Source: an uncultured Ruminococcus sp. (GTDB lineage: Bacteria > Bacillota > Clostridia > Oscillospirales > Ruminococcaceae). From it: a stretch of DNA of 64,000 bases. The notes below the pieces were generated by a model. That model was not told the origin of the DNA, made no database searches, and saw only the letters and a list, made by a program, of their open reading frames with translations. A program made the translations under genes and the position numbers. The stretch covers positions 1-64,000 of the forward strand of contig CADAEJ010000010.1 in NCBI GenBank assembly GCA_902786965.1. Direction: 5' to 3'. How positions within the stretch are numbered: the first letter of the stretch is position 1; the number at the start of each line of letters is the position of its first letter. This document shows positions 36,297 through 45,084 of this stretch, in pieces.

Positions 36297-36902
36297 ATGG
36301 GCAAGCTTGATGCTAACAAAAAGCAGAAGGAAACTTCACTTCTGGATACCGCCTTCAACCTTTTCACAACAAAAGGTCTGACCAAGACCTCCATTTCTGA
36401 AATCGTAAGCAACGCAGGTGTGGCAAAGGGCACGTTCTACCTTTATTTTAAAGATAAGTACGACCTGCGCAACAGACTTATCGCACATAAATCATCACAG
36501 ATGTTCAAGCAAGCTCTCGCGCAGATGAAGGCGACCAAAATGGAGCATGACTTTGAAAGTGATATTATTTTTGTAGTCGATAACATCATAAACCAGCTTA
36601 CTGAAAACAAGGCAACTTTGAATTTCATTTCAAAGAATCTAAGTTGGGGAGTGTTTAAAAATGCCCTCACTACCAAGTCGAGCGATAAAGACGTTGATTT
36701 TGCAGACGTTTACAATATGATAATCGAGAACGCGCCGAACACTGTTAAAGACCCTGAAATAATGATGTTTATGATAATCGAGCTTGTAAGCTCGACCTGC
36801 TACTCGTCCATACTTTATTCCGAGCCGTGCGATATCGGTACGCTTAAACCCCACCTGTACAAAAGCATCAAGCATATCCTGCACGACCATATTGATTATT
36901 GA
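36297..36902 (+). CDS. TetR-family transcriptional regulator
   Basis: A 201-residue repressor. The N-terminal helix-turn-helix is clear: LLDTAFNLFTTKGLTKTSISEIVSNAGVAKGTFYLYFKDKYDLRNRL (about 15-60). The ligand-binding part is long, helical and divergent, with no ligand inferred. It is divergent from the MMPL/YhgE operon with four matching operators between, so it almost certainly represses that operon and itself, releasing on binding an export substrate. AAGGAGC before ATG 36297; an earlier frame start at 36219 lies in the promoter. Confidence 0.93.
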   Translation: MGKLDANKKQKETSLLDTAFNLFTTKGLTKTSISEIVSNAGVAKGTFYLYFKDKYDLRNRLIAHKSSQMFKQALAQMKATKMEHDFESDIIFVVDNIINQLTENKATLNFISKNLSWGVFKNALTTKSSDKDVDFADVYNMIIENAPNTVKDPEIMMFMIIELVSSTCYSSILYSEPCDIGTLKPHLYKSIKHILHDHIDY

Positions 36903-36920
36903 CAGATCACAAATTCCCAT

Positions 36921-36965
36921 AAAAAAGAGTGACTGAACATTTTATCGTTCAGCCACTCTTTTTCT
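36921..36965. terminator. Bidirectional terminator between tetR and purD
   Basis: AAAAAGAGTGACTGAAC pairs with GTTCAGCCACTCTTTTT with one mismatch and a loop of ATTTTATC, with T-runs on both sides. Confidence 0.9.
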
Positions 36966-36966
36966 T

Positions 36967-38325
36967 TTACTGTCTTAGATACACACCGTTTTCCTCGATG
37001 TATTCTTCCATATCCTCTTTGTATTCAAGCTCAAGAGGATCGCCGCTGTCAAGCGCCTTGAGCGCGCGCTGACCAATATCTTTGCGGTAGTGAACGTCCT
37101 CCCAGTTTATCTTGCTGACAGCCTCGTAGCTCTTGTCGAGCGCACCCTGCAGGGTGAGAGCCGTGCAGGTGACACCAAGCACACGTCCGCCGTTGTTTGT
37201 GAACTTTCCGCCCTCAAGCTTTGTGCCCGCGTGGTAAACGAAAGCACCGTCGACCTGACCCTTATCGTCAAGTCCTGTTATCTCGTAGCCCTTCTTGTAG
37301 CTTGTCGGGTAGCCGCCGCTTGCCATAACAACGCAGGTGCAGTAGCCGCTTTTCCAGCCGATATTGACATCAGATAATCTGTGCTCGTAAATAGCCTCAA
37401 ATATCTCGCAAAGATCGCCGTCAAGCATCGGCAGAACCACCTGTGTCTCGGGATCACCGAAGCGGCAGTTGTACTCGATCACCTTCGGTCCCTTCGGCGT
37501 GAGCATCAGCCCGAAATACAAACAGCCCTCAAAGGTACGTCCCTCTGCGTTCATAGCATTTATCGTCGGCAGGAAGATCTTTTCCATACATTCCTTTGCG
37601 ATATCCTCCGTGTAGTACGGGTTTGGCGCAACAGTGCCCATTCCGCCGGTGTTCAGTCCCAGATCGCAGTCAAGCGCTCTTTTGTGATCCATCGAGGAGA
37701 TCATCGGCACGACCGTCTTTCCGTCCGTGAACGACAGCACCGATACCTCGGGTCCTGTCAGGAATTCCTCCACCACGATAGTCGAGCTGCTCTTGCCGAA
37801 TTTCAGCTCGTCGATCATCGAGTGTATAGCCTCCACAGCCTCCTGTTCGTTCTGCGCAAGTATAACGCCCTTGCCAAGTGCAAGTCCGTCAGCCTTGATG
37901 ACAGCAGGGTAGGTGTTTTGCTTTTTAACATAAGCGATAGCCTCCGCGCTGTTGTCAAAAACCTCGTAGGCTGCGGTAGGAATGTTGTACTTTTTCATCA
38001 GCTCTTTAGAGAATACCTTGCTTCCCTCGATAATAGCCGCGTCCTTTTTCGGACCGAATGTCTTGAAGCCTGCAGCCTGGAGAGCATCGACCATACCCAG
38101 CACCAGCGGATCATCGGGAGCTACCGCGACCATATCCACACCGAGCTTTTTTGCAAGCGCCACAACGCCGTCGATGTCAGTCGCCGCAACATCAAAGCAC
38201 TGTGCGTACTTTGAGATACCGCCGTTTCCCGGTGTGCAGTACAGCTTGCCGACCTTTTTTGACTCTGCAAGCTTCATTATAATTGCGTGTTCACGGCCGC
38301 CGCCGCCAACAACGAGTATATCCAT
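36967..38325 (-). CDS. purD: Phosphoribosylamine-glycine ligase (GARS)
   Basis: Joins glycine to phosphoribosylamine with ATP, the second step of purine synthesis. The 452-residue ATP-grasp protein begins ILVVGGGGREHAI and has the ATP-grasp core (YPAVIKADGLALGKGVI) and the GDPETQVVLP motif. Slightly longer than the 420-430 norm. GGGGAGGA lies before the ATG. Last gene of the purine operon. Confidence 0.97.
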   Translation of the reverse strand: MDILVVGGGGREHAIIMKLAESKKVGKLYCTPGNGGISKYAQCFDVAATDIDGVVALAKKLGVDMVAVAPDDPLVLGMVDALQAAGFKTFGPKKDAAIIEGSKVFSKELMKKYNIPTAAYEVFDNSAEAIAYVKKQNTYPAVIKADGLALGKGVILAQNEQEAVEAIHSMIDELKFGKSSSTIVVEEFLTGPEVSVLSFTDGKTVVPMISSMDHKRALDCDLGLNTGGMGTVAPNPYYTEDIAKECMEKIFLPTINAMNAEGRTFEGCLYFGLMLTPKGPKVIEYNCRFGDPETQVVLPMLDGDLCEIFEAIYEHRLSDVNIGWKSGYCTCVVMASGGYPTSYKKGYEITGLDDKGQVDGAFVYHAGTKLEGGKFTNNGGRVLGVTCTALTLQGALDKSYEAVSKINWEDVHYRKDIGQRALKALDSGDPLELEYKEDMEEYIEENGVYLRQ

Positions 38326-38346
38326 AAATCTGTCCTCCCCAAGTGA

Positions 38347-39528
38347 TTAGTGGTGGAAAAGTCTGATACCTGTGAATGCCATAGCGATGCCGTACTTGTT
38401 GCAGGTCATGATAACGTGGTCATCACGGATAGATCCGCCCGGCTCTGCAATGTAAGCAACGCCCGACTTTTTAGCTCTTTCAATGTTGTCACCGAATGGG
38501 AAGAAAGCGTCAGAGCCAAGGCAAACATCCTTGTTCTTGGCTATCCATTCCTTCTTTTCCTCGGCAGTCAGCACCTCGGGCTTTACCTTGAAGAGTGTCT
38601 GCCATACGCCGTCAGCAAGCACATCGTCATGCTCGTCGGAGATGTAAACGTCGATAGTGTTGTCGCGGTCCGGACGTCTGATGTCGTCAACGAACTGCAA
38701 GCCAAGTACCTTTGGGTGCTGCCTCAGCCACCAGATGTCAGCCTTGTTGCCTGCAAGTCTTGTGCAGTGTATCCTTGACTGCTGACCTGCACCGATACCG
38801 ATAGCCTGTCCGTTCTTAACGTAGCAAACAGAGTTTGACTGTGTGTATTTGAGTGTGATAAGCGAGATAACAAGGTCAGTCTTTTTGTCATCGGGGATAT
38901 CCTTGTTTTCGGTAACGATATTTGTGAGCATATCGTTGTCTATCTTCAGCTCGTTTCTGCCCTGCTCGAAGGTAACGCCGTATACCTGCTTTCTCTCGAT
39001 AGGTGCGGGAACATAGCTCTCGTCTATCTGAATGATGTTGTATGTGCCCTTTCTCTTTGATTTGAGTATCTCAAGAGCCTCGTCGGTGTAGCCCGGTGCG
39101 ATGATGCCGTCTGATACCTCGCGCTTGATAAGGTTTGCAGTACAAGCGTCACACTCGTCTGAAAGCGCGATAAAGTCGCCGTAGGAGGACATTCTGTCAG
39201 CACCTCTTGCCTTTGCATAAGCGCAAGCCATAGGTGTCAGCTCGCCCAGATCGTCAACAAAGTAGATCTTCTTTTCAGTCTCCGTCAGGTGAGTGCCGAT
39301 AGCCGCACCAGCAGGTGAAACGTGCTTGAAAGAGGTTGCGGCGCAAAAGCCCGTAGCCTTTTTAAGCTCCTTTACCAGCTGCCAGCCGTTAAACGCATCA
39401 AGCAGATTGATGTAGCCCGGCTTGCCGTTAAGCACCGTGATAGGCAGCTCCTTTCCGTCCTCCATAAAGACCTTTGACGGCTTCTGATTAGGGTTGCAGC
39501 CGTACTTTAAAAGCATTTCGTTTGCCAT
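38347..39528 (-). CDS. AICAR formyltransferase, stand-alone
   Basis: A 393-residue protein that matches only the formyltransferase half of PurH: KYGCNPNQKPSKVF at the start, TSFKHVSPAGAA, KYTQSNSVCYVKNGQAIGIGAGQQSR and the C-terminal SDAFFPFGDNIERAKK. It catalyses step 9 with 10-formyl-tetrahydrofolate. The IMP cyclohydrolase half is absent and is supplied by a separate, unrelated gene at 42065-42781 in the same operon. GGAGG sits 9 bases before ATG 39528; a TTG six bases upstream is too close. Confidence 0.95.
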   Translation of the reverse strand: MANEMLLKYGCNPNQKPSKVFMEDGKELPITVLNGKPGYINLLDAFNGWQLVKELKKATGFCAATSFKHVSPAGAAIGTHLTETEKKIYFVDDLGELTPMACAYAKARGADRMSSYGDFIALSDECDACTANLIKREVSDGIIAPGYTDEALEILKSKRKGTYNIIQIDESYVPAPIERKQVYGVTFEQGRNELKIDNDMLTNIVTENKDIPDDKKTDLVISLITLKYTQSNSVCYVKNGQAIGIGAGQQSRIHCTRLAGNKADIWWLRQHPKVLGLQFVDDIRRPDRDNTIDVYISDEHDDVLADGVWQTLFKVKPEVLTAEEKKEWIAKNKDVCLGSDAFFPFGDNIERAKKSGVAYIAEPGGSIRDDHVIMTCNKYGIAMAFTGIRLFHH

Positions 39529-39582
39529 TTTCAATTACCTCCGTTTATGTTTTATAGCATTTTACTATTGTAAAAACGTGAA

Positions 39583-41592
39583 CTATTTTTTCTTCCAGAA
39601 CTCCTTGTTGAAGTAGTCCGAGTTCTGCTGGATCTGCTCGGTCAGCTTGTCCCTGCCTATCTCCTCCGCAAGCGTCTGCCTGCCGCTGAAAAGATCGGTG
39701 CCGAGCCCAAGCCTGTCGCCCTTTATCTGCGCACCCAGCGCCGAAAGGGTAGTGGGGAACATATCCATAGGCGCAAAGATGCGGTTCTTTGCATTTTCAG
39801 GGGACTTTTGTGCGTTTATAAAGCAGTTGTACGGCGAGCGCTCGTAGCCGTCCTCCTCAAATTCGATACCCTTTGGAAAATGCTCTGCGATGTGATCGCC
39901 CGTGATGATAACGACCGTGTCCTCCCAGTAGGGCTTTGTTTTGAGCCACCTGATAAACTCGTCCACCTGCCGTGATGTGCAGCCGACAGCCGCAGCATAG
40001 TTATTTCCTACGCTCTTGTCGCAAAGCGCGCAGCGGTAGCCCTCCTCAAAGCTGTGTGTGTCCATCGTGTACATCGTCACCGCAAAAGGCTTGCTTCCCT
40101 TTGCAAGCTCGTCTATTTTAAGTTTTGAGAACTCAAACATTTTTCTGTCCTCAAAGCCCCACATCTTGAAGTAGTCCTTGGGGATAAGTCCCTCGTCACG
40201 CGCACTGTTCAGGTCAAAAATATTGCTGTCCTCGTACCTGCCGACATAGCTGTTGTACGCCGCAAAGTTTGAATCCGACCCCTCGATGAAAAGCTGCTCG
40301 TAGCCGTTATCGTGCAGCAGATCCTCCAGCCTTGTCAGCGAGGGCAGAAAGCTGTTAAGCTCGTCCATATTGTTGCGCATTTTCCCCAGCGGAGTCATCA
40401 GTACAACTCCCGAGGTCTGCGCAATAGTCGCGCCCATAGTGTATGCGATGCTCGGCGCTCTGACTATCGAGCCGCCAAGCTTGTCGGTGTGAGAAAAGTT
40501 TATGTTGTCCTTTGCAAGCTTTGTAAGCTCGGGCATAAGATCATAGTTTTGCAGACCGCCGTTTTCAGGAGCCGCAAAGGAGTTTTCTATCGACTCCAGA
40601 TAAAGATAGATAAGATTTTTCTTCTTCTCGGGGAATATCACATTCTCGCTGCTCGGAGCAACATAGTACTGCTCGTAAAGCTGCGATGTGTGCATCTGAT
40701 TGTATATGTACGAGAACGTGCCTGTTTCCCAGAACAGCGCCGTTACCGAAAACACGGGTATCACCGCCCACGCAGCGATGCGCGTGTGTTTTGCATTTGC
40801 GGTCAGTCCGCCCTTTTTGTCGGGGCATCTGAAATTCAGCCTTTGTGCTCGCGACATTCTCACGAGCCTTATGCACAAAAGCACCGCCGCGATAACTGCA
40901 ATGCAGGCATAAAGTATCAGCTTGTGTGCCATTTCGGGAGTGTATCCGTCATTTGCAAACTGCACCGTGAACATTATCGCCTCAATATCCATACTCGGAA
41001 AATGAATGTGCAGAAATACCGTTGCCGTGAGCAGCAGCGCACTTATCGCCATCAGCACGCAGCCGATAACAAGCAGCAGCTTTTTCACACGGCTCGGCTT
41101 TTCATCGCTTTTTTCGGTGCTGAATATCGGCTGCACACAGATAAGTACTGTCCTGTACAGCTTTGCAGGCTTAAAGCCCTTTTCCGCCAGAAACGATATA
41201 AGTCTGTGCGCAAGCAGTATCCCCGCGCAAATGCACAGCGGCTTGAGCCATATCATAAACCATTTTAGCAGCTCGTGCGGACCTTCCGAGAACTCGGTGC
41301 GCATATAGCTGACCGATTTAGTGTAGCCCGTATTTACAAACACATAAATACCTATCAGACGATACAGCCACAGCGGCGAGCGCACAGGTGCTGCAGCAGG
41401 CAGCCAGAAAAGCGTGAGGCTTAAAAAAGGGCACAGTGCATACACCGCAAACTCCGCTGCACTGACGCTGAAAAACGTCAGCACCATATGCATCAGGCGC
41501 ACAGTCACCGCAAGCGATGCCGCCAGCGTGAAAAGGATATGCCCCCGCGGATTTCTCCTTATGCTTTTCATATATAATGAAAACAGCCTCAT
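39583..41592 (-). CDS. LTA-synthase/sulfatase-family membrane enzyme
   Basis: A 669-residue protein with an N-terminal membrane region of about five or more helices (to about 310) and a C-terminal alkaline-phosphatase-fold domain. Visible parts are NLIYLYLESIENSF (first metal strand), TDKLGGSIVRAPSIAYTMG (nucleophile region), YTMDTHSF and VVIITGDHIAEHF (metal-binding Asp-His). This is the phosphoglycerol transferase group making lipoteichoic acid or decorating glycans. It has no obvious role in purine synthesis though it sits in that operon between the two last-step genes. It reads through with no terminator on either side. Confidence 0.88.
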   Translation of the reverse strand: MRLFSLYMKSIRRNPRGHILFTLAASLAVTVRLMHMVLTFFSVSAAEFAVYALCPFLSLTLFWLPAAAPVRSPLWLYRLIGIYVFVNTGYTKSVSYMRTEFSEGPHELLKWFMIWLKPLCICAGILLAHRLISFLAEKGFKPAKLYRTVLICVQPIFSTEKSDEKPSRVKKLLLVIGCVLMAISALLLTATVFLHIHFPSMDIEAIMFTVQFANDGYTPEMAHKLILYACIAVIAAVLLCIRLVRMSRAQRLNFRCPDKKGGLTANAKHTRIAAWAVIPVFSVTALFWETGTFSYIYNQMHTSQLYEQYYVAPSSENVIFPEKKKNLIYLYLESIENSFAAPENGGLQNYDLMPELTKLAKDNINFSHTDKLGGSIVRAPSIAYTMGATIAQTSGVVLMTPLGKMRNNMDELNSFLPSLTRLEDLLHDNGYEQLFIEGSDSNFAAYNSYVGRYEDSNIFDLNSARDEGLIPKDYFKMWGFEDRKMFEFSKLKIDELAKGSKPFAVTMYTMDTHSFEEGYRCALCDKSVGNNYAAAVGCTSRQVDEFIRWLKTKPYWEDTVVIITGDHIAEHFPKGIEFEEDGYERSPYNCFINAQKSPENAKNRIFAPMDMFPTTLSALGAQIKGDRLGLGTDLFSGRQTLAEEIGRDKLTEQIQQNSDYFNKEFWKKK

Positions 41593-41628
41593 TCTTCTGA
41601 CCCCATAAAGTACATTTTTTTGTACAGT

Positions 41629-42051
41629 TTATTCCTTCTTTTTCTTTCTTCTTATAGATATTTTTCTTGGCTTTTTCTCTTTTTCTTTAATATATTCCTG
41701 CACCTTGTGTACATCATCGACTTTAGTAAAGCTCTTCTGCGGATCTACAAATCCGTAATCACCCGTAAGCTCTCTGCCAACGTAGATGTGTACCTCGGTG
41801 CGTCCGCCCCTGTACTCGTTTTTCATACTTCCGTTGAGCGTTGCGATAACAAGCTCGCCCGTACCCTTTATCTCACCGATAAGGTTGAGCTTTGTCGCGA
41901 TAGGCAGTCTGCCTTTCTGCACAGCCATTTCCTCGCCGTCTATAACAAGGCGTGTCCTGCCCTTGTTGACTATCAGTATCTCGTGACCGTTGTATTCGGC
42001 GCGCCACGCCTCGTGGTCACCCATTTTATAAGCAACTGTTTCGGTAGCCAT
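41629..42051 (-). CDS. Unknown basic-tailed protein in purine operon
   Basis: A 140-residue soluble protein that I do not recognise. It begins MATETVAYKMGDHEAWRAEYNGHEI and is beta-rich in the middle (TRLVIDGEEMAVQKGRL), with a very basic C-terminal tail (KPRKISIRRKKKKE). No signal peptide. It lies 13 bases after the IMP cyclohydrolase, with GGAGG before its ATG. The basic tail suggests contact with nucleic acid or a membrane surface. Location gives the only clue to its job. Confidence 0.75.
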   Translation of the reverse strand: MATETVAYKMGDHEAWRAEYNGHEILIVNKGRTRLVIDGEEMAVQKGRLPIATKLNLIGEIKGTGELVIATLNGSMKNEYRGGRTEVHIYVGRELTGDYGFVDPQKSFTKVDDVHKVQEYIKEKEKKPRKISIRRKKKKE

Positions 42052-42064
42052 TTCAAACCTCCGC

Positions 42065-42781
42065 TTATTTCGAGTATTTGTTTACGACCTTTGTTGTTGC
42101 CTTGCCGCTGTGTATATCAATGAACCTTACAAACAGCGATACCTTGTTATCCTCGTTCAGAGCATTCCAAAGTCCGTTTGTGAACTCGTCAATATCGTTT
42201 GGTATCTCTATCTTTTCAGGCTCGCCCTCAAAGCTTGGCAGCGGATTACCGTCGCCCATATAGGTGTGGATAAAGTGACCCACGCCGTTTAAAGGATTTG
42301 TGTATGTGAAAGTAAATCTCTCCGCGCAGTCAGGATTTCCGTCAGCTGACTTGATGATGTTCATAGCGTAGTTGTACTCGCCGCCGCCAACGTGCATTAT
42401 TCCCGAGATACGAGGAGTATAGTTGGGAGCGTCGTCCTCATACAGCCTTGTGCGCAGAGCCTGCTCAAAGGTCTGCTGATTGTCCATAAGCTCGTATATA
42501 GTGTCAGTCTGGTCGCCGTTTGTAACGATAGTCTTGTTGCCAAGCACGCGCACAGGGGAGTAGATGATAAGGTGCGGGTCTGTCAGCTTGCTCGGGTCGG
42601 CAGCCTCGGTCTTTATGCCGTCAGCAGTTTCGGTAAAAACTCTGTTTCTTGAGTTTACACTTCTGCCCATAATAAAGTACGCAGTAACAGCGTTCTTTCC
42701 GTCAGCACTCTTTCCGATGATAATGCCTCTGCCGGGGTAGCTGTTGGTCTTTAAAGCCTCATAGATATCAATAGTTTTCAT
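42065..42781 (-). CDS. IMP cyclohydrolase, archaeal-type (PurO-like)
   Basis: A 238-residue enzyme of the IMP_cyclohyd family (COG3363) that closes FAICAR to IMP, the last step. It has the family start YPGRGIIIGKS, then AYFIMGRSVNSRNRVF, YNYAMNIIKSADGNPD and a glutamate/asparagine-rich end. It is unrelated to the cyclohydrolase half of PurH. Together with the separate formyltransferase at 38347-39528 it forms a two-gene solution for steps 9 and 10, known from some Clostridia. ATG 42781 is chosen for the GGAGG site; a longer reading starts at 42802. Confidence 0.9.
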   Translation of the reverse strand: MKTIDIYEALKTNSYPGRGIIIGKSADGKNAVTAYFIMGRSVNSRNRVFTETADGIKTEAADPSKLTDPHLIIYSPVRVLGNKTIVTNGDQTDTIYELMDNQQTFEQALRTRLYEDDAPNYTPRISGIMHVGGGEYNYAMNIIKSADGNPDCAERFTFTYTNPLNGVGHFIHTYMGDGNPLPSFEGEPEKIEIPNDIDEFTNGLWNALNEDNKVSLFVRFIDIHSGKATTKVVNKYSK

Positions 42782-42816
42782 ATTCTTACCTCCATATATC
42801 ATATTAGTCCTCTATA

Positions 42817-43320
42817 TTATTTTCTGACTGCCTTCATATTTATGCAGTCCCATTTTTCGCCGCCGAACTCAAAGCATTCCCTTTCGGTGTCCGTCGGGAT
42901 AAACCCTGCCGCCTTGTAGCAGCCCAGCGCACTTTCGTTGCAGGCGAAAACGCCAAGCGTTACAGTATGCGCACCGAAAATCTCAAATGCGTATTTCAGC
43001 GCCTGCGAGAGCATCTGCTTGCCAAAGCCCTTACCGCGCATATCGGGCGAAATGATGATGAACCCCATATGTATGCTGTTGTTTACGCAGTCTGCTTTTC
43101 TGAAAATAAAGTGTCCGCACACTCTGCCGCTGTCGTCCAGCGCCGTCATGAACCACGCATTGTCGTCTTTGCAGAATTCATCGTACCTGTCACATAGCTG
43201 CTGTGCGGTCATCGGGAACCTATACATTCCCGCACACCATTTCATAAAGCTCTTTTCATCGGTCAGCCAGCCTGCGATCATCTCGCTGTCCTGCCGCTTG
43301 AACGGTCTTAATCTTATCAT
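42817..43320 (-). CDS. GNAT acetyltransferase in purine operon
   Basis: A 167-residue RimJ/RimL-type acetyltransferase: IRLRPFKRQDSEMIAGWLTDE at the start, the acetyl-CoA motif DMRGKGFGKQML (about 93-104) and GCYKAAGFIP near the end. The substrate could be a protein N terminus or a small amine. It lies 37 bases after purN and 35 bases before the IMP cyclohydrolase. No known role in purine synthesis. Confidence 0.85.
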   Translation of the reverse strand: MIRLRPFKRQDSEMIAGWLTDEKSFMKWCAGMYRFPMTAQQLCDRYDEFCKDDNAWFMTALDDSGRVCGHFIFRKADCVNNSIHMGFIIISPDMRGKGFGKQMLSQALKYAFEIFGAHTVTLGVFACNESALGCYKAAGFIPTDTERECFEFGGEKWDCINMKAVRK

Positions 43321-43357
43321 TTTGCTTCTCCCTATAATGTTTTTTTGTATTTTGTAT

Positions 43358-43981
43358 TTATTCTGTATAAGCTCTGCCGTCTTTTATCTTTATCCTGCCC
43401 TCGCAAAACAGTGAAACAGCCTTTGGCAGCAGCTTCCACTCGACATTTTCCATTATCCTGCGCTGCAAAACCTCGGGGGTGTCATCGTTTTGCACATTCA
43501 CCGTTCCCTGAAGTATTATCGCGCCCGCGTCAGCCTTCTCGTTGACGAAATGCACAGTCGCCCCCGATACCTTAACGCCGTATTCAAGAGCCTTTTCGTG
43601 TACCTTCAGCCCGTAGAAGCCCTCGCCGCAAAAGCTTGGTATCAGCGCAGGGTGAACGTTTATTATCCTGTATGGGTATGCCTTTGTAACGCACTCGTCA
43701 AGTATCGTCATAAAGCCTGCAAGCACAACAAGGTCAGCGTTCTGCCTGTTGAGCTCGGCAAGTATAGCCTCGCTGTACTGCCTGCTGTCTGCATATTCCT
43801 TCCTTGGTATCACAACGGTGGGTATATCCGCCTTTTTTGCCCTTTCAAGAGCAAAAGCACCCTGCTTTGAGGAGATAACGCAGCTTATCTTTCCGCCCTT
43901 TATCTCACCACGGCTCTGCGCGTCGATAAGCGCCTGCAAATTCGTTCCGCCGCCCGAAACAAGCACAACTATATTTTTCAT
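43358..43981 (-). CDS. purN: GAR transformylase
   Basis: A 207-residue enzyme transferring a formyl group from 10-formyl-THF to GAR, step 3. It starts VVLVSGGGTNLQALIDA, has the catalytic Asn-His-Asp triad region (INVHPALIPSFCGEGFYG) and GATVHFVNEKADAGAIILQ. Normal length. Reads directly after purM (19 bases). Confidence 0.97.
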   Translation of the reverse strand: MKNIVVLVSGGGTNLQALIDAQSRGEIKGGKISCVISSKQGAFALERAKKADIPTVVIPRKEYADSRQYSEAILAELNRQNADLVVLAGFMTILDECVTKAYPYRIINVHPALIPSFCGEGFYGLKVHEKALEYGVKVSGATVHFVNEKADAGAIILQGTVNVQNDDTPEVLQRRIMENVEWKLLPKAVSLFCEGRIKIKDGRAYTE

Positions 43982-44000
43982 ATCTTTTTCCTTAAATCAA

Positions 44001-45047
44001 TTATTCCGTGATGACTACGCCGTAGTCTGCCTCGATAAGCTCGCCCAGCACATAAGCGTCCTCGCCCGCAGCCCTGATAGCCTCGATAGCCTTGTCAGCA
44101 TCAGCCTTGTCAACAACTACCGTCATTCCAACGCCCATGTTGAACGTGTTGAACATATCTCTTTCGGGGATATTTCCCGTCTTTGCGATAAGGTCGAAGA
44201 TAGGCAGCACCTGAACGCCCTTTCTTGATATCTTCGCTGAAAGCCCCTTTGGAAGCGAACGCGGGATATTCTCGTAGAAGCCGCCGCCCGTGATGTGTGA
44301 GATGCTCTTGACATTCACGCTGTCAAGCAGGCTCATTATTGCCTTGACATATATCCTCGTCGGTGTGAGAAGCACCTCGCCGAGAGTTTTTCCGCCAAGC
44401 TCGTCATAGGTCTTGGCAAGGCTCTCCTCGCTCACGTCAAATACCTTTCTTACAAGGCTGAAGCCGTTTGAGTGAACGCCGCTTGATTTGATAGCGATCA
44501 TAACGTCGCCTGCCTTCTGCTTGCTCGGATCGATTATCTTGTCCTTGTCAACAACGCCCACAGAGAAGCCTGCAAGGTCGTAGTCCTCGTCAGGCATAAG
44601 ACCGGGATGCTCCGCGGTCTCGCCGCCTATAAGCGCGCAGCCTGCCTGAACGCAGCCCTCTGCCACGCCCGAAACTATCTGTGCTATCTTCTCGGGGTAG
44701 TTCTTTCCGCACGCTATGTAGTCAAGGAAGAACTGCGGCTTTGCACCGCAGCAGATGATGTCGTTTACGCACATAGCCACACAGTCGATGCCGACAGTAT
44801 CGTGCTTGTCCAGCAGAAAAGCGATCTTTATCTTTGTGCCAACGCCGTCTGTGCCCGATACCAGCACAGGCTTGTTTATGCCCGTCATATCAAGCTCGAA
44901 CAGTCCGCCGAAGCCGCCGATGCCGTCAAGCACGCCCTTTGTGGTAGTCCTTGCAACATACTGCTTCATAAGCTCGACTGCCTTGTAGCCTGCGGTAACG
45001 TCAACGCCCGCGTCCTTGTAGCTGTTTGAATAGCTGTTATTGTTCAT
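44001..45047 (-). CDS. purM: AIR synthetase
   Basis: A 348-residue enzyme closing FGAM to AIR with ATP, step 5. It has [17 protein letters not shown], the glycine loop [23 protein letters not shown] and [22 protein letters not shown]. Full length and intact. It follows purF after 37 bases. Confidence 0.98.
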   Translation of the reverse strand: MNNNSYSNSYKDAGVDVTAGYKAVELMKQYVARTTTKGVLDGIGGFGGLFELDMTGINKPVLVSGTDGVGTKIKIAFLLDKHDTVGIDCVAMCVNDIICCGAKPQFFLDYIACGKNYPEKIAQIVSGVAEGCVQAGCALIGGETAEHPGLMPDEDYDLAGFSVGVVDKDKIIDPSKQKAGDVMIAIKSSGVHSNGFSLVRKVFDVSEESLAKTYDELGGKTLGEVLLTPTRIYVKAIMSLLDSVNVKSISHITGGGFYENIPRSLPKGLSAKISRKGVQVLPIFDLIAKTGNIPERDMFNTFNMGVGMTVVVDKADADKAIEAIRAAGEDAYVLGELIEADYGVVITE

Positions 45048-45084
45048 TATAACTTGTCCTTTCGTTGTATGTTATATTTGGTCA

